From Brevundimonas subvibrioides (GTDB taxonomy: Bacteria > Pseudomonadota > Alphaproteobacteria > Caulobacterales > Caulobacteraceae): a stretch of 64,000 bases of DNA. Position 1 is the first letter of the stretch, and the number at the start of each line of letters is the position of its first letter. The notes beneath the pieces were generated by a model that did no database searches, had not been told where the DNA came from, and saw only the letters and a list, made by a program, of their open reading frames with translations. The position numbers and the translations under genes are program-made. Below are positions 31,312 to 44,350 of this stretch, in pieces. Location of the stretch: NCBI GenBank assembly GCA_002280475.1, contig NCEB01000010.1, positions 1-64,000 of the forward strand. Reading direction: 5' to 3'.

Positions 31312-31869
31312 TCAGACCTGCATGATTTCAACTTCCTTGGTCTTCAAGGCTTCGTCGATACGCTTGATGGCCGCATCGGTGTCCTTCTGGACCTCGGTTT
31401 CCATCTTTTTCTGCTCGTCCTGGCTGATATCGCCCGCCTTCTCGGCCTTCTTCAGGTCGTCGTTGGCGTCGCGGCGCACGTTGCGGACGGCGATCTTCTG
31501 CTGCTCGGAGTATTTGCCGGCCAGCTTGGCCAGATCCTTGCGACGCTCCTCGGTCAGGGGTGGCACCGGGATACGCAGCGTCTGGCCGTCGACGATAGGG
31601 TTCAGCCCCAGGTTGGCGTTGCGAATGGCCTTTTCGACCGCCGACACCATTCCCTTGTCCCAGACACTGACCGAGATCATGCGCGGCTCGGGCACGCTGA
31701 TGGCGGCCACGGCGTTCAACGGCGAGGTCGAGCCATAGGCCTGGACCTGCACCGGATCCAGCAGGCCGGCGTTGGCGCGCCCGGTGCGAAGGCCGCTGAA
31801 CTCCTCCTTCAGGGCGTCGACGGCCTTGTCCATGCGGTCGCGATAGGTCTTCAGGTCAGGCTTGGCCAT
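31312..31869 (-). CDS. frr: ribosome recycling factor
   Basis: Releases 70S ribosomes from mRNA after termination together with EF-G. 185 residues, complete; [30 protein letters not shown] and EERRKDLAK are the family motifs. Sits 37 bp before uppS and 32 bp after pyrH. Confidence 0.97.
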   Translation of the reverse strand: MAKPDLKTYRDRMDKAVDALKEEFSGLRTGRANAGLLDPVQVQAYGSTSPLNAVAAISVPEPRMISVSVWDKGMVSAVEKAIRNANLGLNPIVDGQTLRIPVPPLTEERRKDLAKLAGKYSEQQKIAVRNVRRDANDDLKKAEKAGDISQDEQKKMETEVQKDTDAAIKRIDEALKTKEVEIMQV

Positions 31870-31901
31870 GGCAGGGTCTCCGGTTCGTTTCTTATGGCTT
31901 A

Positions 31902-32648
31902 TCAGGCGGCGGCGGCGGGCGCATCGCCGATGATGGTGAAGGTCCCCTCGCCGTTCAGCACCTTGCGCAGCGAATCTTCCTCCCGGATCGAGAAGACCAC
32001 GATCGGGATCTTCGACTCGCGCATCAGGGCGATGGCCGAAGCGTCCATGACGCGCAGATCGCGGCTCAGCACGTCCTGATAGGTCAGGGTGTCATAGCGG
32101 GTCGCGGACGTGTCCTTCTTGGGATCGGCCGAATAGACGCCATCGACCGAGGTCCCCTTCAGCAGGGCGTCGCAGCCCATCTCGGCGGCGCGCAGGGCGG
32201 CGGCGGTGTCGGTCGTGAAATACGGGTTGCCGGTGCCGGCGGCGAAGATCACCACCCGCCCCTTCTCCAGATGGCGCACGGCCCGCCTGCGGATATAGGG
32301 CTCGGCGATCGCGGCCATGGGGATGGCGCTCTGCACCCGCGTATCGACGCCGATCTTTTCCAGAGCGTTCTGCATGGCCAGGGCGTTCATGACCGTGGCC
32401 AGCATGCCCATATAGTCGGCGCTGGCCCGCTCCATCCCCGCGGCCGCGGTCGACAGGCCGCGAAAGATGTTGCCGCCGCCGATCACGAGGCAGACCTGCA
32501 CGCCGCTCTCGATCACGCGGGCGATGGCGGCGGCCACGGTGTCGACCGTGTTCATGTCGATGCCATAGCCTTGATCCCCCATCAGGACCTCGCCCGACAC
32601 CTTCAGCAGCACCTTCTTGTAACGCGTGGAGGGGCTGTCGGCGGGCAT
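31902..32648 (-). CDS. pyrH: uridylate kinase
   Basis: Amino-acid-kinase-fold UMP kinase, hexameric and GTP-activated in bacteria. [24 protein letters not shown] and the [25 protein letters not shown] region (here [15 protein letters not shown]) are intact; 248 residues. Starts the frr-uppS-cdsA series. Confidence 0.96.
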   Translation of the reverse strand: MPADSPSTRYKKVLLKVSGEVLMGDQGYGIDMNTVDTVAAAIARVIESGVQVCLVIGGGNIFRGLSTAAAGMERASADYMGMLATVMNALAMQNALEKIGVDTRVQSAIPMAAIAEPYIRRRAVRHLEKGRVVIFAAGTGNPYFTTDTAAALRAAEMGCDALLKGTSVDGVYSADPKKDTSATRYDTLTYQDVLSRDLRVMDASAIALMRESKIPIVVFSIREEDSLRKVLNGEGTFTIIGDAPAAAA

Positions 32649-32763
32649 GGCTGTCTCGGTCTCAAAGCGGAATCGGGCGGGCCATCATAGACGAAGGGCG
32701 CGTCCGGCTTCAAAGCCGAACGCGCCGATCACGCATTTGGATGATCCGCGCCGGGGCGAGGCA

Positions 32764-34383
32764 TCAGTTTCCGCCCGGGAACGGGAAGGGATCGGTGTCG
32801 GTCGGACGGGTCGGCAGCGGCATTCGCGGCAGGGGCTCGTCGCTGTTGGCCGCGCTCAACAGCACACTGGCCAGGATGACCGCCGCCTGACGCAGGTCCT
32901 CGGGCTTCAGATGGTCATAGCTGTCGAGCGAGCTGTGATGCAGCCGGCTGCTGTAATCCAGCGGGTCCTGAATGAACTGGAAGCCCGGAACGCCGACGGT
33001 CTGCAGATAGACGTGGTCGGTCCCGCCGGCCGAGCGCGGCGACACCGTCGTCGCCCCCATGCTGGCGAACGGCTCCAGCCAGTCTTCCAGCACCGGCACG
33101 GCGGCCAGATTGCCCTCGGCGTTGATGCCGCGAATCCGGCCCGATCCGTTGTCGAGATTGAAATAGGCGACCAGGTCCGAATAGCCCTCGCGCGGCTGGA
33201 TCGGCCAGCGGGCGAGCCAGGTGCGGTTGTTGGGCAGGGCGGCCAGGGCCGGGTCTTCCAGCGGGGCGCGCGTGGCCAGGTGCCGGTCGACATAGGCCAG
33301 CGAGCCGAACAGCCCCTGCTCCTCGCCGTTCCACAGGGCGAAGCGAATGGTGCGCTTGGGCCGGACGTTCAGCGTCCGCAGGATGCGCGCCGCCTCCATG
33401 ACCACGGCCGTGCCCGCCGCGTTGTCGACGGCCCCGTCGGCCGCCACCCAGCTGTCGAAATGGGCGCCGGCCATGACGTATTCGCCCGACCGGTCCGTGC
33501 CGGGGATGTCGGCCAGCACGTTGTAGGCGTTGATGTCCTCATCGTGGAAACGAACCTCGCTCATCATCTCCACGGTCGGGGCCGTCCCCGCGATGGACAG
33601 CCGCACGAGGCGGCGATAGTCCTCGGCCGCGATCTCCATGCCCGGCAGGGTCGGCGTGCGTCCGACGTGGTGTGTATAGCCCGCGCCGTGCACCAGGCCG
33701 CCGTCCCGGTACGCCATCCGGATCCAGCCCAGTGCCCCCTCCTCGGCCAGGAAGGCGTCCAGCCGCAGCGGGAAGTCGTCGCGCGAACTGCTCTGCACGC
33801 CGCGTTCGGTCGCCGCATGATTATGTGTCGGCTGTCCATAGACGTTGCGCTCGGCCAGCTCCGCGTCGGTCAGGCGTCGGAACGCCGGCTCGGTCGGATC
33901 CGGGGCCACGGTCGGGGCCGAGATCAGGACGATCTTGCCCGCCAGCTTGCCGCGCCATTTCTCCAGATCACCCGGCGTCGCCATGGGGGCCAGGATGACC
34001 TCGCCCGACACCGTCCCGTTCGTGCCGGGTGTCCAGGCCACCGGGATGGCCCTGAGAGCGATCGGACGCGGGCTCGTCATGCGGGCGCTCGATTGCACGA
34101 TCGACCAGCCGCGTCCGAACTCGAAGCCTTCGGTGCGAACGTTCGACAGGCCCCAGTCGCGAAAGCGTTCCTGCGCCCAGCGTTCGGTCTCGCGCATCTG
34201 CGGCGAGTTGGTCATGCGGCCCCCGATCCGGTCGGTCAGATGGGCGGCGGTCTGCATGACCTCGGAATGGTTGAAGCCCTGGTCGACGATCCGGTTGACG
34301 GCGGCCCGATCGACCTCCTGGGCCTGGACGGGTCCCGCCATCAGGACGGCGGCGGCGGAAACAGCGGCGAGAAGACGGATCAA
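32764..34383 (-). CDS. secreted M28-family zinc aminopeptidase
   Basis: Di-zinc peptidase of the M28 family with a PA-like insert. Ligands visible: His in GAHFDSW, bridging Asp in GAVDNAAGTA, catalytic and metal Glu pair in NGEEQG, Asp in NLDNGSG, and His in SLDSYDHLK. A signal peptide (LIRLLAAVSAAAVLMAGPVQAQ region) sets the start: TTG 34383 behind a GGGGGC ribosome site. The frame is open to TTG 34443, but there it has no ribosome site and abuts the tsf terminator. 539 residues. It interrupts the usual tsf-pyrH adjacency. Confidence 0.85.
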   Translation of the reverse strand: MIRLLAAVSAAAVLMAGPVQAQEVDRAAVNRIVDQGFNHSEVMQTAAHLTDRIGGRMTNSPQMRETERWAQERFRDWGLSNVRTEGFEFGRGWSIVQSSARMTSPRPIALRAIPVAWTPGTNGTVSGEVILAPMATPGDLEKWRGKLAGKIVLISAPTVAPDPTEPAFRRLTDAELAERNVYGQPTHNHAATERGVQSSSRDDFPLRLDAFLAEEGALGWIRMAYRDGGLVHGAGYTHHVGRTPTLPGMEIAAEDYRRLVRLSIAGTAPTVEMMSEVRFHDEDINAYNVLADIPGTDRSGEYVMAGAHFDSWVAADGAVDNAAGTAVVMEAARILRTLNVRPKRTIRFALWNGEEQGLFGSLAYVDRHLATRAPLEDPALAALPNNRTWLARWPIQPREGYSDLVAYFNLDNGSGRIRGINAEGNLAAVPVLEDWLEPFASMGATTVSPRSAGGTDHVYLQTVGVPGFQFIQDPLDYSSRLHHSSLDSYDHLKPEDLRQAAVILASVLLSAANSDEPLPRMPLPTRPTDTDPFPFPGGN

Positions 34384-34453
34384 GAAAAAGCCCCCGGACA
34401 AACAATCAGGCGGGCATTTGGCCCGAGACCGACTTGGCTGCAATTCAAAAGCG

Positions 34454-34485
34454 AAAGGGGCCGGCGATCGCTCGCCGGCCCCTTT
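34454..34485 (-). terminator. terminator after tsf
   Basis: A 14-bp stem, AAAGGGGCCGGCGA with TCGCCGGCCCCTTT, followed on the minus strand by a T-rich stretch, 20 bp after the tsf stop. It separates tsf from the M28 peptidase, which therefore probably has its own promoter or relies on read-through. Confidence 0.8.
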
Positions 34486-34505
34486 GTATTCCGTCCGAGG
34501 TCGGA

Positions 34506-35450
34506 TCAGGGTTGCGGGGCCATCATCGAGGCGACTTCCGCTGCGAAGTCCGGTCCTTCGACCTTCTCCACGCCCTCGCCCAGCGCCAGCCGGACGAAGC
34601 CGGCCAGATGCAGACCGGGCGCGCCCAGTTCCTTGCCGGTGTCGGCGACCAGCTGCTCGATGGTCACGTCCGGGTTCATGACGAACGGCTGTTTGGTCAG
34701 AACCACGTCCTTCTGGAACTTGGCGATCTGACCGGACACGATCTTGTCGATCATGTTCTCGGGACGGCCTTCTTCCTTGGCCTTCTCGGTCAGGACCTGA
34801 CGCTCCTTCTCGATCGCGGCGGGGTCCAGGTCGTCGGTGTTCAGCGACAGCGGGGCGGTCGCGGCGACGTGCATGGCGATCTTGCGGCCCAGCTCGCGCA
34901 GCGCGGCCTTGTCGCCGCCGCCGTGCAGGGCGACCAGCACGCCGATGCGGCCGACGCCCGGCGAAACCGCGTTGTGGACGTAGGAGGCGACCACGCCCTC
35001 GTCGACCGACAGGCGGGCGGCGCGGCGCAGCTGCATGTTCTCGCCGATGGTGGCGATCATCTGGGTCACTTCGTCCTGAACGGTCTTGCCGTTCTCCAGC
35101 TCGGCGCCGTGCAGGGCCTCGACGGTGTGGTGCTCCAGACCCAGCTGGGCGAACGACTTGGCGGCGTTCTGGAACAGGTCGTTGCGCGCGACGAAGTCGG
35201 TCTCGGCATTGAACTCGATGGCGGCGCCGACTTCGCCGGCTCCGACTTCCTTGGACGCGACGGCGACCAGGCCCTCGGCGGCGACGCGGTCGGCCTTCTT
35301 GGCGGCCTTGGACAGGCCCTTGGCGCGCAGCCAGTCGATGGCGGCGTTGATGTCGCCGTCGGTTTCCTGCAGCGCCTTCTTGCAGTCCATCATGCCGACG
35401 CCGGACTTGGCGCGCAGTTCCATGACGAGGGCGGCGGTGATCTCGGCCAT
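34506..35450 (-). CDS. tsf: elongation factor Ts
   Basis: Nucleotide exchange factor for EF-Tu. The N-terminal UBA-like domain with [19 protein letters not shown] and the core [11 protein letters not shown] are intact; 314 residues, complete. Follows rpsB as usual, but with a 164-bp repeat element in between. Confidence 0.97.
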   Translation of the reverse strand: MAEITAALVMELRAKSGVGMMDCKKALQETDGDINAAIDWLRAKGLSKAAKKADRVAAEGLVAVASKEVGAGEVGAAIEFNAETDFVARNDLFQNAAKSFAQLGLEHHTVEALHGAELENGKTVQDEVTQMIATIGENMQLRRAARLSVDEGVVASYVHNAVSPGVGRIGVLVALHGGGDKAALRELGRKIAMHVAATAPLSLNTDDLDPAAIEKERQVLTEKAKEEGRPENMIDKIVSGQIAKFQKDVVLTKQPFVMNPDVTIEQLVADTGKELGAPGLHLAGFVRLALGEGVEKVEGPDFAAEVASMMAPQP

Positions 35451-35529
35451 TTCTGGTCTCCTGGGGTATTCGATGCGGTTGAGGCCGGGGGTTAGCCCGG
35501 CCTGATGTCAGTTTCTCGACAGGTCAACT

Positions 35530-35698
35530 CCGCCATTCTCCCTCCCCCTCGGGGGAGGGTGGTCGGACCCCGGACTTGATCCGGGGGGAGACCGGGTGGG
35601 GCGGGCAAGGCAAGCCAGACTCAGATCGCCTGTGTATCGCCTTGCCGCCCCCACCCGGCGCTGCGCGCCTGCCCTCCCCCGTCGGGGGAGGGAGAGGA
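35530..35698. repeat. bipartite inverted repeat, family 4
   Basis: Left arm CTCCCTCCCCCTCGGGGGAG and right arm GCCCTCCCCCGTCGGGGGAG enclose inner inverted pairs (ACCGGGTGGGG with CCCCACCCGG; GGCAAGGC with GCCTTGCC). Fills the whole gap between rpsB and tsf; it must be transcribed in any rpsB-tsf message. Confidence 0.8.
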
Positions 35699-36592
35699 TC
35701 AGGCGTTGGCCTGTTCGGTCTCTTCGACGGCCGGAGCCTCTTCGCCCGAGGCGGCCAGCATTTCCTCGGCCACGGCCTCGGCGCCCGCCGGAGCGGCGTC
35801 GGCCGCGACCGGAGCGGCGTCGGCCGCGACCGGAGCGGAGGCTTCGCGCAGCATCGGCTCTTCCGGGTTCTCCATGGCCCCAAGGTCGATGCCCTGGGCC
35901 GAGGCGCCGGCGGCGAGACCGTCCAGAACCGCGTCGGCGATCAGGTCGCAATAGGTCTGGATGGCGCGCGCGGCGTCGTCGTTGCCCGGGATCGGATAGG
36001 TGATGCCGTCGGGATCGGAGTTGGTGTCCAGGATGGCGATGATCGGGATGTTCAGCTTGCGGGCCTCAAGGATGGCGATCGCCTCCTTGTTGGTGTCGAT
36101 CACGAACATGATGTCGGGGATCGAGCCCATGTCCCGGATGCCGCCCAGCGACAGTTCCAGCTTGTCCTTCTCTCGGGCCAGGTTGACCAGTTCCTTCTTG
36201 ACCCGGCCTTCGCCGCCGCGCTCCAGAATGCCTTCCAGCTCGCGCAGACGGGCGATCGAGCCCGAAACGGTCTTCCAGTTGGTCAGCGTTCCACCCAGCC
36301 AGCGGTTGTTCATGTAATACTGGGCGCAGCGCTTGGCGGCCTCGGCGACCGGCTCGGCGGCCTGGCGCTTGGTGCCGACGAACAGCACGCGACCGCCCTT
36401 GGCGGCGACTTCGCGCACGGCCACCAACGCCTGGTGGAACAGCGGCATCGTCTGCGACAGGTCGATGATGTGGATGTTCGAGCGCGATCCGAAGATGTAG
36501 CGCTCCATCTTCGGGTTCCACCGGTGCGTCTGGTGGCCGAAGTGCGCGCCGGCTTCGAGCAGGGTGCGCATGGAGAATTCAGGCAGAGCCAT
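35699..36592 (-). CDS. rpsB: 30S ribosomal protein S2 with alanine-rich tail
   Basis: Structural protein of the small subunit. [21 protein letters not shown] and the [22 protein letters not shown] and [11 protein letters not shown] motifs are complete. After about residue 240 the protein carries an acidic, alanine- and proline-rich tail of roughly 55 residues that includes a tandem PVAADAA unit; similar low-complexity tails occur in some alphaproteobacterial S2 proteins. 297 residues. Confidence 0.97.
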   Translation of the reverse strand: MALPEFSMRTLLEAGAHFGHQTHRWNPKMERYIFGSRSNIHIIDLSQTMPLFHQALVAVREVAAKGGRVLFVGTKRQAAEPVAEAAKRCAQYYMNNRWLGGTLTNWKTVSGSIARLRELEGILERGGEGRVKKELVNLAREKDKLELSLGGIRDMGSIPDIMFVIDTNKEAIAILEARKLNIPIIAILDTNSDPDGITYPIPGNDDAARAIQTYCDLIADAVLDGLAAGASAQGIDLGAMENPEEPMLREASAPVAADAAPVAADAAPAGAEAVAEEMLAASGEEAPAVEETEQANA

Positions 36593-36748
36593 CTGTGTTC
36601 AGTCCTTTATCCGATTGATCCGCCGCGGGCGCTAATAGGACCCTGCTGAGCCCCTCGGAACGGAGCGATCCGGGATGTCTCCCCGAACCGCGCCACGCCT
36701 CGCGTGTGAAGTGGGGCGCGCCTTACGCCGGATCGGGCCCGAACGCAA

Positions 36749-36776
36749 GCGAGGCCACGGTCGCCCGTGGCCTCGC
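36749..36776. terminator. hairpin after the DUF4142 gene
   Basis: Stem GCGAGGCCACG with CGTGGCCTCGC, loop of six bases, 27 bp after the stop of the DUF4142 gene. No strong T-run follows on the minus strand, though TTTT follows on the plus strand, so the terminator call is moderate. Confidence 0.5.
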
Positions 36777-36802
36777 CGGCTGTTTTCCGCTGGAGTCGCG
36801 GT

Positions 36803-37378
36803 CTACATCGCCTCTTGCAGCGCGCGGGCGCGTTCCAGATGCATCTCGATCTTGGGCACCACCTCGCGGGCGTGGGTGGCCAGTTGCGGCGCGTCGGTGT
36901 TGTCGGCGAATCCGCGGTGGAGCGTCAGCGCCTCCTGGTGGGCGGCGACCTGCTGATCCAGATAGACCTGGTCGAAGGCCGCGGCGTCGGCGGTACGCAG
37001 GTTGTCGATCAGGCCCTGGCGTCGCTCGTCCAGTTCGGTCGGCAGGGTGACGTTCGGCGCGGCCTGGGGCGCGAGGGCTGTCATCTTCTCGCTGGCCGCG
37101 CGGTGGTCCGTCATGATCATCTGGGCCAGTTCGCGCACCTGAGCGTTCTGGGTCCGCTCCATGGCGATCTCGGCGGCCTGAATTTCGTACATGTCGCCCA
37201 TGGCGGCGTTGGGCACATAGCCGCCGACGGTGTTCGCGCCCATGGTCGCGGCCGACATCTGGCCGACGGGAGCCGAGGCGGCGTCCTGCACGGCGTTCAC
37301 GGGGTCCTGATCCTCGGCCTGATTGCATCCGGCCAGCAGGGCGGCGCAGGCGGCACCGACGAATAGTGTTCTCAGCAT
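36803..37378 (-). CDS. DUF4142 lipoprotein
   Basis: A 191-residue protein with a lipoprotein signal peptide ending in LLAGC (C18) and a helical DUF4142 domain (ferritin-like, about residues 50-190) with MGDMYEIQAAEIAMERTQN and MIMTDHRAASEKM. Likely anchored to a membrane in the periplasm. DUF4142 proteins are often stress-related, but no function is established here. Confidence 0.85.
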   Translation of the reverse strand: MLRTLFVGAACAALLAGCNQAEDQDPVNAVQDAASAPVGQMSAATMGANTVGGYVPNAAMGDMYEIQAAEIAMERTQNAQVRELAQMIMTDHRAASEKMTALAPQAAPNVTLPTELDERRQGLIDNLRTADAAAFDQVYLDQQVAAHQEALTLHRGFADNTDAPQLATHAREVVPKIEMHLERARALQEAM

Positions 37379-37471
37379 GGTGGCTCTCCCTTCAAGCCCT
37401 GATCCAACTGGCGAGAACGGGCCTGGGTTCCCGGAGACGGCTCATCGTCCAAGGCGTGCCGTCGGCGACGC

Positions 37472-40848
<3,377 letters not shown>

Positions 40849-40856
<8 letters not shown>

Positions 40857-41238
40857 CGCCATCCTCATTTCTTTTGGCCCCGCCCTCGGCCCCTTCCTCT
40901 CCGCTCATCCCCGCGGAAGCGGGGACCCAGTCCTTGGCATCGAGGAGGTCTCCGAGCCGAAACGCGTCCATCAGATCATCCCACGCGGGGTTCACGGACT
41001 CGATCAGCTCCAGCTTCCACACCCGGAGCCACTTCTTGATCCGCCGCTCCCGCGCGAAGGCCGCATCGCGGCTGTCATGGATTTCGTACCAGACCAGCCG
41101 ATCCAAGCCGTACCGCGCCGCAAACCCGTCGAACGCCTTGTCCTTATGCTGATGCACGCGGACCCTCAGGTCCTCGGTCGAGCCCGCATAGATCGTCCCG
41201 TTCCGCCCGCTCGCCACGATGTAGGTGAAGAAGCTCAT
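40849..41238 (-). CDS. small GIY-YIG nuclease framed by repeat arms
   Basis: GIY-YIG fold protein of the small stand-alone class. [16 protein letters not shown] replaces the canonical GIY/YIG strands (the YIG is YAG here); the conserved Arg is in RVRVHQH, Glu in [11 protein letters not shown], followed by [16 protein letters not shown]. The nuclease ends near residue 100. The last 27 residues, beginning [11 protein letters not shown], are translated from a family 1 repeat arm and beyond. An inverted family 1 arm lies 21 bp upstream of the ATG, so the gene occupies the spacer of a repeat element. Its end overlaps the dnaE start. Cleavage activity and target unknown. Confidence 0.85.
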
Positions 41239-41292
41239 CGGTGTTGGTTCGCGGCTCTCACTGGGTCCCCGCTTTCGCGGGGATGAGCGGAA
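40899..41292. repeat. family 1 repeat with GIY-YIG gene as its spacer (copy D)
   Basis: Left arm (40899-40934) CCGCTCATCCCCGCGGAAGC..., right arm (41259-41292) CTGGGTCCCCGCTTTCGCGG... in inverted orientation. Both arms fold as CCCCGC/GCGGGG hairpins, matching copies A, B and C, whose spacers are only about 70 bp. Here the spacer is about 325 bp and is almost all nuclease gene. Confidence 0.8.
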
Positions 41293-41310
41293 GGGGGGTG
41301 GATCAGCGAC

Positions 41311-41400
41311 TCATCTCGCCAGCAGGGCGACCTGCCACACCATCCAGACAAAGCCGCCGCACGATGCAAGCGACAGCGTCTCTCGAACCACCTTGGTCAT
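41311..41400 (-). CDS. sidA: SidA-like SOS-induced cell division inhibitor, 29 residues
   Basis: A 29-codon gene, MTKVVRETLSLASCGGFVWM then VWQVALLAR and stop, with one short hydrophobic segment (about residues 9-27). An AAGG ribosome site lies just before the ATG, and an exact LexA box 22 bp upstream. Caulobacter SidA is a 29-residue inner-membrane SOS protein that blocks division by acting on FtsW and related divisome proteins. Equal length, single-span topology, SOS box and position in the dnaE neighbourhood support orthology, though I rely on memory for the Caulobacter details. It is transcribed toward the GIY-YIG gene and dnaE. Confidence 0.72.
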   Translation of the reverse strand: MTKVVRETLSLASCGGFVWMVWQVALLAR

Positions 41401-41421
41401 CGCCTTATCCCCAGATTGCAT

Positions 41422-41436
41422 GTTCCGGGAATGTTC
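41422..41436. promoter_or_regulatory. LexA box upstream of the sidA-like gene
   Basis: GTTCCGGGAATGTTC, an exact GTTC-N7-GTTC, in the 87-bp gap between spoT and the sidA-like start. It indicates SOS induction of the small gene and perhaps of the genes after it. Confidence 0.85.
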
Positions 41437-41487
41437 TATGTTGCGGATTTGTTCTCGTCAACAGCTTTGCCGACAGGTGCGGCCGAC

Positions 41488-43773
41488 TTACCCCCGCGAC
41501 CGCTCCACCGTATCCACAGCCGGGTTGGCCCTCAGCGCGGCCATGATCGTCGTCGCGTGCTTGGCGTCGGCCACCTCCACGTCCAGATCGACGTCGAAGA
41601 AGTCCGACTGACGGTGGGCCATCTTCAGGTTCAGGATGTTGCCGCCCGCCTCGCCGATCACCGTCGCCACCTGGCCCAGCACGCCCGGCGCGTTCTGGAT
41701 GGTGGCCCGGAATCGGGCCATGCCGACGGCCCCCTGCTCAGCCTGGGGCGTCCATTGCAGGTCGTTCCAGACGCTGTCGTCGTCGGCGAAATCGGCCAGG
41801 CGCTGGCAGTCGATGACGTGGACGGTCAGGCCCTGTTCGGGCTCCAGGATGCCGACGATCCGGTCGCCCGGCACCGGGGTGCAGCATTCGCCGAAATGGA
41901 TCGAGACGCCCGGCGTCAGCCCGCCGCCGCGCACGAACAGCCGCGCCTTGTCGTCGGCGATCTTCTTCTTGTCGGACCCGGTGACCAGCGTGCCCTTCAG
42001 CCCGGGGAACAGGGTCTCGGCGACCTTGTTGGCCGACAGCCGCCCGCGCCCGATGGCGTCGAACAGGTCGTCCTCGGTCGCCAGGGCCAGGGTCTCCAGC
42101 GCCGGGGTCAGCTTGACATCGGACAGTGTTTTACCCGCCCGCCCAAGCGTCTGCTCCAGGGTCGACTTGCCCAGCTTCTGGAACTCGTCGCGCTCCGATG
42201 AACGGATGTGGCGCCGGATCGCTGAGCGCGCCCGCCCTGTGACCGTCAGCGAGCGCCAGTCGGCCGGCGCCTCGCGCTTCTTGCCCCGGATGATCTCGAC
42301 CACGTCGCCGTTCTGCAGCCGGGTGCGCATCGGCTTGAGCTCGCCGTTGATCTTGGCCCCCACGGCCGTATCGCCCACCTCGGTGTGGACGGCATAGGCG
42401 AAGTCCAGCGGCATGCCCCCCTGGGGCAGGGTGATCAGCCGGCCCTTGGGCGTGAAGACGAACACCTGATCCAGGTACATCTCCAGCTTGGCGTGCTCTA
42501 CCCAGTCCTCGCCGCCCTCACCGTGCTCGATGACCTGCACCAGATGCCGCAGGTTCTGCAGGGGGTCGCGGCCCCCTTCCCGCTCCATCGCCTCCTGGTC
42601 GAAGCCGTAGGAGGTGTTCTTGTAGGCCCAGTGCGCCGCGACCCCGTCCTCGGCGACGCGGTCCATGGCTTCGGTGCGTATCTGCATCTCGATCCGCAGG
42701 CCACCCGGGCCCACCACCGTGGTGTGCAGGCTGCGATAGTTGTTCGACTTGGGCGTGGAGATGAAGTCCTTGAACCGCTCGGGCACCATCGGCCAGGCGC
42801 GGTGGATGACGCCGAGCGCGCGGTAGCAATCGTCCTCGGCCTCGACCAGGACGCGGAAGCCATAGATGTCGGACAGGGAGGAAAAGCCCACCGACTTCCT
42901 CTGCAGCTTCCTCCAGATCGAATAGGGCGTCTTCTGACGACCATAGACGCGGGCCTTGATCCCGGCCTCGGACAGGACCTGCTGAATCTCGGTCGAGACC
43001 CCCTCGGTCGCCTTGCCGTGCTCCAGCTTCAACGCCTCCAGCCGCCGCTCGATCGCGGTGCGGGCGGTCGGGTTCAGATGCTCGAACGCCAGCTCCTCCA
43101 GCTCCGAGGCGATGGAGTGGATGCCGATCGACCGGCCCAGCGGCGCATAGACCTCCAGCGTCTCGCGGCTGATCCGCTCGCGCTTCTCGGGCTTGACGTA
43201 TTTCAGCGTCCGCATGTTGTGCAGACGGTCCGCCAGCTTGACCAGCAGCACCCGCACGTCGCGGCTGATGGCCAGGATGAACTTTCGCAGGTTCTCGGCC
43301 TGGCGCGTGTGCTCGGCCTGCAGCTCCAGCCGGCTCAGCTTGGTCACGCCCTCGACCAGGACCGCGACCTCCTCGCCGAACATGGAGGCGATGTCGTCCC
43401 GCGTCGCCGAGGTGTCCTCGACCACGTCGTGCAGCAGGGCGGTGACGATGGTCGCCGTGTCCAGCTTGTAGTCGGTCAGGATGCCCGCGACCTGGATCGG
43501 GTGGGCGAAATAGGGGTCGCCCGAGGCCCGCAGCTGCGAGCCGTGCATCTTCATCGCGTAGACATAGGCCCGGTTCAGCAGGGCCTCGTCGGCGGTGGGA
43601 TCATAGGCCTTGACCGCCTCGATCAGCTCGAACTGGCGCAGGACCGTAATGCGCTTCGCCGCCGGAACGGCGTCCGACGGCGATGCAAGATCATTGGCGA
43701 TGAGGGTCGGCGGCGGGGTCTTGCCGGACCGCGCCGGGAGGATGGTGATACCGTTGGCGGGTTCGGCCGTCAG
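41488..43773 (-). CDS. spoT: bifunctional (p)ppGpp synthetase/hydrolase
   Basis: RelA/SpoT homologue controlling the stringent response. The HD hydrolase domain ([18 protein letters not shown]), synthetase domain ([35 protein letters not shown]), TGS ([16 protein letters not shown]) and C-terminal ACT domain are all present. The first ATG in frame (43554) falls inside the conserved N-terminus: upstream codons encode [20 protein letters not shown], which belongs to the family. The frame has no ATG, GTG or TTG before that. A CTG at 43773 overlaps the rpoZ stop (CTGA) and sits six bases after GGAGGA, so I take it as start; 761 residues. A sequence error at the start is the alternative. Confidence 0.88.
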   Translation of the reverse strand: MTAEPANGITILPARSGKTPPPTLIANDLASPSDAVPAAKRITVLRQFELIEAVKAYDPTADEALLNRAYVYAMKMHGSQLRASGDPYFAHPIQVAGILTDYKLDTATIVTALLHDVVEDTSATRDDIASMFGEEVAVLVEGVTKLSRLELQAEHTRQAENLRKFILAISRDVRVLLVKLADRLHNMRTLKYVKPEKRERISRETLEVYAPLGRSIGIHSIASELEELAFEHLNPTARTAIERRLEALKLEHGKATEGVSTEIQQVLSEAGIKARVYGRQKTPYSIWRKLQRKSVGFSSLSDIYGFRVLVEAEDDCYRALGVIHRAWPMVPERFKDFISTPKSNNYRSLHTTVVGPGGLRIEMQIRTEAMDRVAEDGVAAHWAYKNTSYGFDQEAMEREGGRDPLQNLRHLVQVIEHGEGGEDWVEHAKLEMYLDQVFVFTPKGRLITLPQGGMPLDFAYAVHTEVGDTAVGAKINGELKPMRTRLQNGDVVEIIRGKKREAPADWRSLTVTGRARSAIRRHIRSSERDEFQKLGKSTLEQTLGRAGKTLSDVKLTPALETLALATEDDLFDAIGRGRLSANKVAETLFPGLKGTLVTGSDKKKIADDKARLFVRGGGLTPGVSIHFGECCTPVPGDRIVGILEPEQGLTVHVIDCQRLADFADDDSVWNDLQWTPQAEQGAVGMARFRATIQNAPGVLGQVATVIGEAGGNILNLKMAHRQSDFFDVDLDVEVADAKHATTIMAALRANPAVDTVERSRG

Positions 43774-44129
43774 TACCGCTCCTCCTGCCCGCCGTCGCGG
43801 TCGCTCTGCAGCGCGCGGATCAGCTCGGCCTCGGCCATGTTCATGTGCTGCGGCTCGGCCAGCAGACCGACGATCTCCGCCTCGTCCTCGGCTTCCGTGC
43901 GCTCATCGACGCGCTGGAGGGCCACGACGACCGTTTCGGTCAGCTCGTCCGGCTTGACGGTTTCCTCGGCGATCTCGCGCAGGGCGACGACGGGGTTCTT
44001 GTCGTTGTCGCGATCGATGGTCAGGGGCGCGCCGTTGGCGATGGCGCGGGCACGGTTGCCGGCCAGCAGGACCAGGCCGAACCGGTTCGGGACCTTCTCG
44101 ATGCAATCTTCGACGGTGACGCGAGCCAT
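43770..44129 (-). CDS. rpoZ: RNA polymerase omega subunit
   Basis: Small subunit that stabilises the beta' subunit and, in other proteobacteria, forms part of a ppGpp site. [28 protein letters not shown] is the family N-terminus, fixing ATG 44129; a AAGGA site precedes it. 119 residues with an acidic tail. Its stop overlaps the proposed CTG start of spoT, the usual partner. Confidence 0.95.
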   Translation of the reverse strand: MARVTVEDCIEKVPNRFGLVLLAGNRARAIANGAPLTIDRDNDKNPVVALREIAEETVKPDELTETVVVALQRVDERTEAEDEAEIVGLLAEPQHMNMAEAELIRALQSDRDGGQEERY

Positions 44130-44159
44130 GGGAATCCTTCGAGGCGGAGAGAACCGCGC

Positions 44160-44188
44160 TGCATACAGATAGAGAGCCTGTTGTGCAA
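44160..44188 (-). promoter_or_regulatory. promoter of rpoZ-spoT
   Basis: On the minus strand TTGCAC, 17 bases, TATGCA, ending 31 bp before the rpoZ ATG. Good match to a housekeeping sigma promoter and the only one seen for this operon. Confidence 0.6.
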
Positions 44189-44240
44189 CGCCACACGGGC
44201 GGATTTGGGGCGGCGAAAGAAAGCCCTTCCCCCTCCCCGC

Positions 44241-44350
44241 CGTCATCCTCGGGCTTGACCCGAGGATCGGATTGACCGCCCGCTCGTGCGAATGACCGGT
44301 CGCACAGGCCGCTCGACGTCCGATCCTCGGGTCAAGCCCGAGGATGACGG
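44241..44350. repeat. bipartite inverted repeat, family 2 (GC variant)
   Basis: Arms GTCATCCTCGGGCTTGACCC and GATCCTCGGGTCAAGCCCGA. Relative to the other family 2 copies, GGA/TCC at the top of the stem has become GGG/CCC on both sides, so pairing is kept. The right arm encodes the last residues of folK. Confidence 0.85.

Noticed and set aside
41225-41611. 128-codon plus-strand frame over the sidA-like gene
   Set aside because: It reads through a repeat arm and antisense to two SOS-region features; no ribosome site or family similarity.
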